Below are positions 1 to 5,628 of a DNA stretch of 8,135 nucleotides, in pieces. Location: NCBI GenBank assembly GCA_028865845.1, contig JAGWJK010000147.1, forward strand, positions 1 through 8,135, written 5' to 3'. A program made the position numbers and the translations under genes. Source of the stretch: Rhizobiaceae bacterium. GTDB lineage: Bacteria > Pseudomonadota > Alphaproteobacteria > Rhizobiales > Rhizobiaceae. The notes under the pieces were generated by a model. That model did no database searches and was not told the DNA's origin. It saw only the letters and a program-made list of their open reading frames with translations. Position 1 is the stretch's first letter. Each line of letters opens with the position of its first letter.

Positions 1-503
1 GCACCGAGCGGAGCCGCAAGCGCTATGCCACCATAGGTGGCGATGCCGTTCCAGGAAATGATCCGCACCGTTTCGCGCGCGCCCATAAGGCCGATGGCCC
101 AGGTGATCGCTGCCGTGCTGACCCAGCTTTCGCCGACGCCGAGCGCCAGGCGGCCGGCAAGCAGCAACGTCAGACTGAGCGCCGGCGTGGCGGTCACCAG
201 CGCCGAAACCAGCGTCAGAACGCCGGAGAGGCCATAGGCGAGGAAGCCGAGGAATACCGACCGGCGCGGCCCATAGCGATCGCAGAGGCGCCCGACCTGG
301 GCGCGGCTGACGATGGTCGCCACATATTGCGTGCTGATGGCGATGCCGGCCCAGACGACACCGAAGCCGAGGCCGCTGTCGACGTAGGTCGGCAGAACCG
401 CGAGCGGCAGGCCGATGGCGATGTAGCCGAAGAAGGTCAGCGTGACGATGGACAGGAGCGAGAAGGTCGAGTTCGACCGGGCGGAGGGGGAGATAGCGTT
501 CAC
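1..503 (-). CDS. MFS transporter, YhhS/YfcJ-like (N-terminal part, cut by window edge)
   Basis: Only the first 167 codons are in the window; the rest lies beyond position 1. The GTG at 503 is the most likely start, because an in-frame TAG lies a short way upstream and no ATG or other good start lies between. The Shine-Dalgarno is weak (AGG about 8 nt before GTG). The protein has hydrophobic segments at about residues 14-40, 48-68, 83-105 and 109-125. MFS motif A follows the second segment (G71-R-L-C-D75-R-Y-G-P-R-R81). The stretch GRLALGVGES (117-126) followed by ISWNGIATYGG (149-159) is typical of the YhhS/YfcJ branch of drug/sugar efflux-like permeases. It would be an inner-membrane proton-coupled exporter; the substrate cannot be told. 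The downstream gene order is unseen. Confidence 0.88.
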   Translation of the reverse strand, partial: MNAISPSARSNSTFSLLSIVTLTFFGYIAIGLPLAVLPTYVDSGLGFGVVWAGIAISTQYVATIVSRAQVGRLCDRYGPRRSVFLGFLAYGLSGVLTLVSALVTATPALSLTLLLAGRLALGVGESWVSTAAITWAIGLMGARETVRIISWNGIATYGGIALAAPLG

Positions 504-629
504 GAATCTTGCCTGCAGACACCGGGGAGGAGCGGTGCCCTATGCTGTTTGCCACGACGGATCGGGGTTCGTACCGGGTAAGGAACGGTGACGGCGGTCG
601 AGCGACCACGCATCACCATTTGCTAAACT

Positions 630-657
630 GGTATCAGGCAAAGAGCGCGCGGGTCAA
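630..657 (-). promoter_or_regulatory. Candidate sigma-70 promoter for the MFS gene
   Basis: On the minus strand TTGACC (652-657) matches the -35 consensus at five of six positions. It is followed after 16 bp by GATACC (630-635), a weak -10. Transcription would start near 622, leaving a leader of roughly 120 nt before the GTG at 503. That leader holds a short hairpin, CACCG/CGGTG (520-524 and 533-537), whose loop on the transcript is CU-rich (CUCCUCCC). The -35 is good and the -10 poor, so this is only a candidate. Confidence 0.3.
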
Positions 658-662
658 CGAAA

Positions 663-679
663 TTGCTGCTCTGCAGCAA
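663..679. promoter_or_regulatory. Perfect inverted repeat, candidate operator upstream of the MFS promoter
   Basis: TTGCTGC (663-669) and GCAGCAA (673-679) are perfect inverted arms around a 3-bp centre. They lie 5 bp upstream of the candidate -35 of the MFS gene (reading minus). That position suits an activator or a repressor. No regulator gene is adjacent on this side within the window, so the binding protein is unknown. The symmetry is seen directly; the operator role is inferred. Confidence 0.35.
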
Positions 680-759
680 AGATTGTCCGCCTGATCAACT
701 AATTGTGTTTGCCGTAAAAATCGAGATGCCCGGTCTGCCGATGAGCGCCCTCGATCCGT

Positions 760-797
760 GATGGACCGAAGGTCGTCCATCGGCATCGCGCCGATGC
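760..797 (-). terminator. Tandem stem-loops just after the qor stop, possible terminator
   Basis: Directly after the qor stop (798-800, minus) there are two perfect inverted repeats in series. The first is GCATCG/CGATGC (783-788 and 792-797, 3-nt loop). The second is GATGGAC/GTCCATC (760-766 and 775-781, 8-nt loop). Neither is followed by a T-run on the minus strand. The first minus-strand T-run is at 716-720, after a 6-bp ATCGAG/CTCGAT repeat with a 24-nt gap. The structures could still end transcription or protect the 3' end. The remainder of the 504-797 gap shows no gene. Confidence 0.3.
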
Positions 798-1772
798 TTA
801 CATCGTCAGGATAATGCTGCCTGTTGTGCGGCCGGACTGCAAATCGGCATGCGCCTGGGATGCATCCTTCAGCGCATATTCCATGCCGATCGGATTCGGC
901 AGGCCGTCTTCCAATTCGGCGAGAAGGGCTGCCGCGCCTTGCCGGTAGAATTCCGGATCGTTGCAGTAGGTAAGGACGCTCGGCCGGCAAAGGCCGACGG
1001 CACGCGGCGCCGACAATTCTTCGATCTGGATCGGCGGGATCGGACCGGCGGCCTGGCCGAGGCTGGCCACGGTGCCGAAAGGACGGACGGTGGCGAGCGA
1101 TTGCGACAACATCGCACCGCCGATGCCGTCTATCGCCAGATGGACGCCGCGATTGTCGGCAATGCGGCGGGCCTCTTCCACCCAATCCTCGGAGGTATGA
1201 AGAAGGACGGCATCGGCACCGGCTTCATAGGCGAACTCCGCCTTTCCTTCCGACCCGACCGTCGCGACCACATTCGCGCCAAGCCGCTTCGCCCAGCGTG
1301 TCACGATCTGCCCGACGCCGCCGGCCGCGGCATGGACGAGGATCCATTCGCCGGCCTGGACCGGATGGACCTTGAAAAGCAGCATATGGGCGGTGAGGCC
1401 GCGCAGCATCGAGCTGCCCGCGAGGCGTTCGCTGACGCCGTCAGGCAAGCGCACCAGCCGCGATGCCGGCAGGATGCGAACTTCGGCGTAGCTGCCGAGC
1501 GGATGGCCGACATAGGCGACACGATCGCCGACTTTCAAATTCTCCACGTCGGCCCCGATAGCTTCGATGACGCCGGCGCCCTCGAAACCGAGCACGGTCT
1601 GGCCCGGCGGCAAGGGGTAAAGCCCGGTTCGAACGTAGATGTCGACAAAATTGACGCCTGAAATACTCTGGCGAACACGGACCTGTTTCGGTCCTGGCTC
1701 CTCGATCGGGAGATCGGCGAGCGTCAGCGTCTCAGGGCCGCCGGGACCGGAAATAGTAATGGCTTGGGGCAT
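798..1772 (-). CDS. qor: NAD(P)H-dependent quinone oxidoreductase, QOR type (zinc-independent MDR family)
   Basis: The 324-residue protein matches the layout and usual length (about 325 aa) of cytosolic quinone oxidoreductase, which transfers electrons from NADPH to quinones and related electrophiles. The GroES-like N-terminal domain carries N41-F-V-D-I-Y-V-R-T-G-L-Y52 and GFEGAGVIEAIG (62-73). The Rossmann domain has A148-A-A-G-G-V-G-Q155, the nucleotide-binding loop of this family. The C-terminus (YALKDASQAHADLQSGRTTG, 299-318) is also typical of Qor. The zinc ligands of true alcohol dehydrogenases are absent, as expected for Qor. The ATG at 1772 has an AAGGAG Shine-Dalgarno 9 nt upstream (1782-1787), so the start is secure. 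The gene is divergent from the LysR-type regulator at 1866, its likely controller. The physiological substrate is not known. Confidence 0.93.
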   Translation of the reverse strand: MPQAITISGPGGPETLTLADLPIEEPGPKQVRVRQSISGVNFVDIYVRTGLYPLPPGQTVLGFEGAGVIEAIGADVENLKVGDRVAYVGHPLGSYAEVRILPASRLVRLPDGVSERLAGSSMLRGLTAHMLLFKVHPVQAGEWILVHAAAGGVGQIVTRWAKRLGANVVATVGSEGKAEFAYEAGADAVLLHTSEDWVEEARRIADNRGVHLAIDGIGGAMLSQSLATVRPFGTVASLGQAAGPIPPIQIEELSAPRAVGLCRPSVLTYCNDPEFYRQGAAALLAELEDGLPNPIGMEYALKDASQAHADLQSGRTTGSIILTM

Positions 1773-1792
1773 TGAGGTATTCTCCTTCTGCC

Positions 1793-1816
1793 CGCACCTT
1801 TGATCATAAAGGTGCG
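1793..1816. promoter_or_regulatory. 24-bp perfect dyad between qor and its LysR-type regulator, candidate operator
   Basis: CGCACCTTT (1793-1801) and AAAGGTGCG (1808-1816) are perfect 9-bp inverted arms around a 6-bp centre, GATCAT. On the minus strand the dyad contains TATGAT (1803-1808), a five-of-six -10 match with good placement for qor, giving a start near 1796 and a leader of about 24 nt. On the plus strand TTGATC (1800-1805) with TAAATT (1823-1828) could form a weak promoter for the regulator gene, again overlapping the dyad. A protein bound here would therefore block both promoters. The symmetry is observed; the function is inferred. Confidence 0.5.
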
Positions 1817-1845
1817 CCTGAATAAATTCGGTATGAACTCACCGC

Positions 1846-1867
1846 ATCTGTGCAATAATGCACTGAT
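1846..1867. promoter_or_regulatory. 22-bp quasi-palindrome at the regulator start, LysR-type site candidate
   Basis: ATC-T-GTGCA (1846-1854) and TGCAC-T-GAT (1859-1867) are inverted around ATAA (1855-1858). Eighteen of 22 positions are symmetric. AT-rich centres flanked by short inverted arms are usual for LysR-type binding sites. The centre lies about 84 bp upstream of the qor start codon and about 60 bp upstream of the inferred qor transcription start, the usual place for a LysR recognition site. It also abuts the regulator's own start codon, which would allow autorepression. The assignment to this regulator is inference. Confidence 0.4.
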
Positions 1868-2744
1868 GATCGATTGGCAGGACCTTCTTCATTTTGCCTC
1901 CCTGGCGCGCACCGGCTCGTTGTCGGCCGCGGCCCGCGAATTGGGGGTCGACCACGCAACCGTTGGTCGGCGCATCGCCGCTCTGGAGCGCGCCCTTGAT
2001 CTGCGCCTGATCGACCGGCGGCCACGCACCTCGCCGCTGACCGCCGATGGTCGGGCGATCGCCACGCTGGTGGCGGGCATGGAGGAGGACGTTGAGGCAA
2101 TCAAGCGCTATTCGAAGAGCGCGGTTGCCGGACTGTCCGCCGCCGTCAAGGTCAGTGCGCCGCCGTCGATCGCCGCCCATCTGATCGCGCCGAAGGCGGT
2201 TGCCTTTCGTGCGTTGCATCCGGATATCACCTTGACGATCGCCGGCGTTCCGCGCCGCGCCATGCTGGATCATGGCGAAGCCGATATCGCCGTGCGCATG
2301 TCGCGTCCGGAGGGGAGCGATCTCCTCTTGCGGCGCATCGGCGTGATGCGTTTCGGTCTCTACGCCACCGCCGAGATCGCGCAGCAACCGGAAGATGACT
2401 GGGTTTTTATCGGTTACGACGTCGCGCTGGAGCATCTGACGCAGCAGACCTGGCTGCGCAGCCTCCTTGCCGGCAGGCCCATCGTCTTTCGCGCCGGCGA
2501 TGTCTTCGGCCAACTACAGGCTGCCCGCGCCGGCCTCGGCGTCGTCGCGCTCCCGGACTTCATCGGCGATGCCGAATCGTGCCTGACGCGGCTGCCGGTT
2601 ACCGTTCCGCCACCGACGCGCGATCTCTGGCTCGTCACCTATCCGGATCTGCGGCGCTCGGCTGCAATCAGGGCCGTGATGGATTTCGTCAGCGAAACCG
2701 TCGCTGCGACTTGCCCGATCCGCGAGGCGGACGGCGTGGCATGA
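1866..2744 (+). CDS. LysR-type transcriptional regulator, divergent from qor
   Basis: The start is placed at ATG 1866 (292 aa). The frame is open upstream to a TTG at 1800 and an ATG at 1833, but LysR proteins of this group begin at or just before IDWQDLLHFASLARTGSLSA, and the longer versions would translate through both intergenic dyads. No clear Shine-Dalgarno is seen at any choice. The winged-helix DNA-binding domain spans about 2-60, with the helix-turn-helix near 18-37 (LSAAARELGVDHATVGRRIA). The rest is the co-inducer domain from about residue 90, with the typical GEADIAVRM (137-145) and AARAGLGVVALP (219-230) stretches. It probably controls qor and itself. The inducer cannot be read from sequence. 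No terminator is evident after its stop. Confidence 0.9.
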   Translation: MIDWQDLLHFASLARTGSLSAAARELGVDHATVGRRIAALERALDLRLIDRRPRTSPLTADGRAIATLVAGMEEDVEAIKRYSKSAVAGLSAAVKVSAPPSIAAHLIAPKAVAFRALHPDITLTIAGVPRRAMLDHGEADIAVRMSRPEGSDLLLRRIGVMRFGLYATAEIAQQPEDDWVFIGYDVALEHLTQQTWLRSLLAGRPIVFRAGDVFGQLQAARAGLGVVALPDFIGDAESCLTRLPVTVPPPTRDLWLVTYPDLRRSAAIRAVMDFVSETVAATCPIREADGVA

Positions 2745-2793
2745 CCTAAACAGTTCGTCGCAGCGGATTCTTTCCTGTTGCGGCCTATTAGCG

Positions 2794-2821
2794 AATCTCT
2801 ATCCATAGATGGATTGAGGTT
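2794..2821 (+). promoter_or_regulatory. Leader hairpin masking the ribosome binding site before sulP
   Basis: AATCTCTATCCAT (2794-2806) and ATGGATTGAGGTT (2809-2821) can pair along nearly their full length, with one T-T mismatch and one G-T wobble. The two innermost A-T pairs would open to give a workable loop. The only good Shine-Dalgarno in the leader, GAGG (2816-2819), lies in the right arm and pairs with 2797-2800. There is no T-run, so it is not a classical terminator. It could limit translation until opened, or it could be a DNA operator; the sequence cannot decide. A weak -10 (TATTAG, 2786-2791) would put the RNA start just at the left arm. The rest of the 2745-2838 gap shows nothing else. 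Confidence 0.4.
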
Positions 2822-2824
2822 TCG

Positions 2825-2842
2825 ATGGTCAGTGGCCGATGA
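2825..2842 (+). CDS. Possible five-codon leader ORF (MVSGR) overlapping the sulP start
   Basis: ATG at 2825 lies 5 nt after GAGG (2816-2819), a workable ribosome binding site. The frame reads five codons and stops with a TGA (2840-2842) that overlaps the sulP ATG (2839-2841) as ATGA. The sulP ATG has no Shine-Dalgarno of its own at normal distance. Translation of this micro-ORF followed by reinitiation is a plausible way for sulP to be translated. So short a frame may also be chance. Confidence 0.25.
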   Translation: MVSGR

Positions 2843-4485
2843 CGAAGTTGCTTGATTTGCCTGGGATAAACAGGGTGGATGTCGTCGCGGGCGTTTCGCT
2901 GGCCGGCCTCATGCTGCCGGAGGCGGTCGCCTATGCCGGTATTGCCGGCTTGCCGCCGCATCGCGCCATTCTGGCAGGCATCGCCGGCTGCCTGGTCTAC
3001 GCCATCGTCGGGCGCAGCCGTTTCGCGATCGTTTCGCCGACATCTTCGTCGGCGGCAATCCTCGCGGCGACACTGGCCGTCATTCCCGGAGACGACGCCG
3101 TCAAGGCGAGCCTTGCCACGATTGCCGTCGCGCTCGCCGGCCTGCTCTTCGTCGTTGCCGCAGGATTGCGGCTGGGCGGCATCACCGGCTTCATTTCCCG
3201 GCCGGTACTGCGCGGTTTCGCCCTCGGACTGGCGATCACCATCATTCTGCATCAATTGCCGATCCTTGTCGGCGTGCCGGTCCAGGGCTCGAATATCATC
3301 GCCTATGCCGCCACATTGGTCGCTGCAATTTCGCAATGGCACGCGGCAAGCGTCATGACCGGCGGCGTTGCCCTTGCCGCCCTGCTGTCGCTGAAGCGCC
3401 TGCCGGGCATTCCCGGCGCCTTCCTTGTGCTTGCCGCCGGCATTCTCGCCTCCGTCGTTTTCGACCTTTCCAGCCACGGCGTCGCGCTGGTCGGAACGAT
3501 CGAGATCCTGCCGCAATGGCCGACACTGCCGGATGCCAGCTGGCCGGCCTATTCGCGGTTGGTGCAATTCACCGTGCCGCTGGTGCTGATACTCTTTGCC
3601 GAATCCTGGGGTACGATGCGGGCGCTTGCCTTGAGCCATGGCGACACGCTTGACGTCAATCGCGAACTCGGTGCGCTCGGCCTTGCCAATATCGCGAGCG
3701 CGGTCGTGCAGGGGATGCCGGTCGGTGCCGGCTTTTCCGCCGGCTTCGCCAACGAGGCGGCGGGGGCGCAGTCGCACATCGCCGCGATTTTCGCCGCGAT
3801 CGGTCTTGCTGTCCTGATCGCCTGTGCCGGTCCACTGGTCGCCCGCTTGCCGGAGCCGGTGCTGGCCGCAGTGGTCATAGCCGCGCTGACCCACGCGCTC
3901 GATCCCGGGCCGATCCTGCGCCTCAAGCGCCTGCGTCGCGATTTCTACGTCGCGCTTGGCGCAGCGGCCGGCGTGTTGTTCTTCGGTGTGCTCAACGGCA
4001 TGTTGCTTGCCATCGCGCTGTCGCTTGCCGCGATGATGCATCGGCTGGCATCACCCTATGTCGCTCGCCTCGGGCGGCTCGCCGGCAGCCACAACTTCGT
4101 CGATTTGAGCCGTCACGTCGAGGCGACGGAAACGCCGGGTATTGCCATCTGGCGCCCAGGCGAACCTTTGTTTTTCGGCAATGCCGACACAGTCTTTGCC
4201 GAAATTCTGTCGCGCAGCCGGGAGGAGGCCGGCCTGAAAGCCGTTGTACTCAGCCTCGAGGAAAGCTCCGATCTCGACAGCACCGCCCTCGATGCCCTGG
4301 TGGAATTCGACGGCGCCATGCGCGCAACCGGCATTCGCTTGCAATTCGCCCGCGCCCATGACCGCGTTCGTGATCTCATGGCAGCCGCAGGCATGCCTGA
4401 TATCAACGCACGCTGTAGCTTCAGTGTCGACGACGCCATCGCTGTCGTGGCACCGGCTGCAACAAGCGGCCCACAAACGCCGTAG
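2839..4485 (+). CDS. SulP/SLC26 family inorganic anion transporter with C-terminal STAS domain
   Basis: The 548-residue protein has the normal SulP length and order: a membrane domain to about residue 405, with many hydrophobic helices, then a STAS domain at about 433-538. The family signature is clear at residues 24-40 (MLPEAVAYAGIAGLPP). It is followed by AIVSPTSSSAA (63-73), the anion-site region that often reads VGPTA in other members. A second conserved stretch is D272-V-N-R-E-L-G-A-L-G-L-A-N, then QGMPVGAGFSAGFANEAAGA (291-310). The STAS domain has DLDSTALDAL (478-487). Members carry sulfate, bicarbonate or other anions across the inner membrane; no sulfur-assimilation or carbonic anhydrase gene lies nearby to name the substrate. 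ATG 2839 is the first in-frame start after a TGA at 2815. It lacks its own good Shine-Dalgarno. The gene converges with the 2H phosphoesterase gene, 6 bp away. Confidence 0.93.
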   Translation: MTKLLDLPGINRVDVVAGVSLAGLMLPEAVAYAGIAGLPPHRAILAGIAGCLVYAIVGRSRFAIVSPTSSSAAILAATLAVIPGDDAVKASLATIAVALAGLLFVVAAGLRLGGITGFISRPVLRGFALGLAITIILHQLPILVGVPVQGSNIIAYAATLVAAISQWHAASVMTGGVALAALLSLKRLPGIPGAFLVLAAGILASVVFDLSSHGVALVGTIEILPQWPTLPDASWPAYSRLVQFTVPLVLILFAESWGTMRALALSHGDTLDVNRELGALGLANIASAVVQGMPVGAGFSAGFANEAAGAQSHIAAIFAAIGLAVLIACAGPLVARLPEPVLAAVVIAALTHALDPGPILRLKRLRRDFYVALGAAAGVLFFGVLNGMLLAIALSLAAMMHRLASPYVARLGRLAGSHNFVDLSRHVEATETPGIAIWRPGEPLFFGNADTVFAEILSRSREEAGLKAVVLSLEESSDLDSTALDALVEFDGAMRATGIRLQFARAHDRVRDLMAAAGMPDINARCSFSVDDAIAVVAPAATSGPQTP

Positions 4486-4491
4486 GAAATT

Positions 4492-5115
4492 TCAGTCGAA
4501 CAGCGGCCATCGGTCGAGGTAGCGGTGCAGACCCATGCCAACGACGCTGTGAACCAGGACGAACTCGCGGACGCTCCATGTCAGCGGGTCCCGCAATGGC
4601 GTTTCGGGAGCGAAGCTGCTGCTGCGCAATTGCGTCATATGCGGTGTGAATTGCTTACGAACGTCCAACGCCCATCCCATGTCCTCGATCGCATCCGACA
4701 GATCGTGATAGAGCGCTTTTAGCTCCGCATTTCCCTCGTCACAGCAAACCACCAGGGATGATGATTTTTCACCGTGCTTGAAGGTGAGATAGCGATTGAA
4801 TTCGGCGCGAAAGGACTTCAAATGCGTCTGCGCTCCGATGAGTTTCAATGCAAAAACGATGTCCTCCGGCAACCTTAGGAATGTGCCGATTGGAACGAGT
4901 GACACATGCATTCGCTTCGGCGGCACCAACTGGCCCGAAAGAGTAAGATCTCTCTTCAGATGCAGGGTTGTGTCCGCCGCCCTCATCGCTTCCTCGCGCT
5001 CGGGCAGAACCGCGTAATAGAGCATGTGAGTGATGGCCTGCTTCGGTCGTCGCCGACGCGGCGCAGGCGGCATGCCGAAATCCATTGAAAACTGGTCATG
5101 TTTCGTACCGAGCAT
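4492..5115 (-). CDS. 2H phosphoesterase, 2'-5' RNA ligase (LigT/ThpR) family
   Basis: The 207-residue protein carries the two H-x-T/S motifs that define the 2H phosphoesterase fold: H70-V-S72-L in RMHVSLVPIG and H159-M-T161 in TPHMTQLRSS. The 89-residue spacing is normal. Relatives open 2',3'-cyclic phosphates or join RNA ends with 2'-5' bonds in vitro; the cellular role is poorly known. The domain proper starts near residue 29 (THMLYYAVLP). Before it is a basic, proline-rich tail with P19-R-R-R-R-P-K-Q, which is unstructured-looking and may contact nucleic acid. ATG 5115 is the longest start; ATG 5085 (residue 11) is a real alternative, and neither has a strong Shine-Dalgarno. It reads away from the LexA-box candidate 80 bp upstream. 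Confidence 0.87.
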   Translation of the reverse strand: MLGTKHDQFSMDFGMPPAPRRRRPKQAITHMLYYAVLPEREEAMRAADTTLHLKRDLTLSGQLVPPKRMHVSLVPIGTFLRLPEDIVFALKLIGAQTHLKSFRAEFNRYLTFKHGEKSSSLVVCCDEGNAELKALYHDLSDAIEDMGWALDVRKQFTPHMTQLRSSSFAPETPLRDPLTWSVREFVLVHSVVGMGLHRYLDRWPLFD

Positions 5116-5194
5116 CGGCTTCTCGCGGCATCTTTGTCGCGCCTCCTCTACGATCTCGGAGCCGATATTGGACTCACTGTTTCGACAAAATCAA

Positions 5195-5209
5195 GAACAA
5201 ATAGTGAAC
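5195..5209. promoter_or_regulatory. LexA (SOS) box candidate, GAAC-N7-GAAC
   Basis: GAACAAATAGTGAAC is an exact GAAC-N7-GAAC direct repeat with an AT-rich spacer, the operator form described for LexA of Alphaproteobacteria (the same as GTTC-N7-GTTC on the other strand). The repeat extends to eight bases (GAACAAAT at 5195-5202 and 5206-5213), an 11-bp period, so both halves face one side of the helix. It sits in the most AT-rich stretch of the window, beside AATTTAAATT (5211-5220). On the minus strand it abuts TTGATT (5189-5194), a possible -35 for the 2H phosphoesterase gene, 80 bp before that start. The lipoprotein start is 136 bp away on the other side. Confidence 0.5.
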
Positions 5210-5251
5210 AAATTTAAATTACCCCGTCGACGCTTTGGCTCGTCGTTCAAA

Positions 5252-5270
5252 TTGATGCCGACGGCATCGA
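5252..5270. promoter_or_regulatory. Inverted repeat upstream of the small lipoprotein
   Basis: GATGCC (5254-5259) and GGCATC (5263-5268) are perfect arms around GAC. One more T-A pair and a T-G wobble extend the stem to 5252-5270. It is about 75 bp before the lipoprotein ATG and just upstream of AATAAATC, an AT-rich patch that might hold a -10. It could be an operator or a leader hairpin. No promoter in this stretch matches the consensus well. Confidence 0.25.
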
Positions 5271-5345
5271 ATAAATCATCCCGCCCGATTGTTCACCGCA
5301 GGTCATGGGCATCTCGCGCCCGCTCCAACAAGGGAATGACCTCAC

Positions 5346-5474
5346 ATGTTGAAAACGATCTCCTCCATCGCGCTGCTCCTTTTCGTCGGCTTGGCGGTTG
5401 CGGCCTGCTCGTCCACCGGTAATTCCGCCGGCCCGGCCATGCAGAATTCTGCGCCGACCGGCGGCGGCTACTGA
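5346..5474 (+). CDS. Small lipoprotein, 42 residues, unknown function
   Basis: The frame starts at ATG 5346 with AAGGGA (5330-5335) about 10 nt upstream, and ends at TGA 5472. The protein begins MLKTISSIALLLFVGLAVAA, a short positively charged start followed by a hydrophobic core. The lipobox is V18-A-A-C21, so signal peptidase II should cut before Cys21 and the cysteine be lipidated. Ser at +2 argues against inner-membrane retention by the enterobacterial rule. The mature part is only 22 residues, rich in Gly, Ser, Ala and Pro, ending GGGY. It resembles entericidin-type peptides in size and layout only, and I see no entericidin sequence signature. It is a lone gene between two intergenic regions. 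The signal peptide, lipobox and Shine-Dalgarno together make it credible. Confidence 0.75.
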   Translation: MLKTISSIALLLFVGLAVAACSSTGNSAGPAMQNSAPTGGGY

Positions 5475-5501
5475 TATCTACTGAAATGTGGCATCGATAT
5501 C

Positions 5502-5526
5502 GGGGCGGTGCATGCAGCACCGCTTC
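5502..5526 (+). terminator. Stem-loop between the lipoprotein and ogt
   Basis: GCGGTGC (5505-5511) and GCACCGC (5517-5523) pair perfectly around a 5-nt loop. Two G-T wobbles and a G-C pair lengthen the stem to 5502-5526. It lies 28 nt after the lipoprotein stop. Only TTC follows, so a classical T-run is missing. It may end or slow transcription of the lipoprotein gene. Further on, TTGAAT (5572-5577) and GATTTT (5595-5600), 17 bp apart, could form a weak separate promoter for ogt. Nothing else is visible between 5475 and 5628. Confidence 0.35.
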
Positions 5527-5628
5527 TCGCGACGAAAGCGCTATGGCAATGCCGGTCGCGCAAGAATCGGGTTGAATTCAAAGCCGCGGCGCACGATTTT
5601 CATGGCATATGGAATGCGGAGACATGTC

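Noticed and set aside
849..1661. Long plus-strand open frame opposite qor
   Set aside because: Its translation has no family-like character and it is the complement of a clear, well-conserved qor; long antisense frames are expected at this GC content.
2788..4041. Long minus-strand open frame opposite sulP
   Set aside because: Low-complexity, Gly/Arg/Asp/Gln-rich translation typical of a shadow frame; the plus-strand SulP is unambiguous.
4552..4565. GAAC-N6-GAAC inside the 2H phosphoesterase gene, resembling a LexA box
   Set aside because: The spacer is 6, not 7, and it lies inside coding sequence near the gene's 3' end.
5195..5247. Extracytoplasmic sigma factor (EcfG, GGAAC-N16/17-CGTT) promoter for the lipoprotein
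   Set aside because: The GAAC copies are not preceded by G and no CGTT lies at the required distance.
5488..5628. N-terminal extension of ogt by 47 residues
   Set aside because: It has no family similarity, is Arg-rich in a non-coding style, and overlaps the stem-loop at 5502-5526; the ATG at 5629 has its own GGAG.
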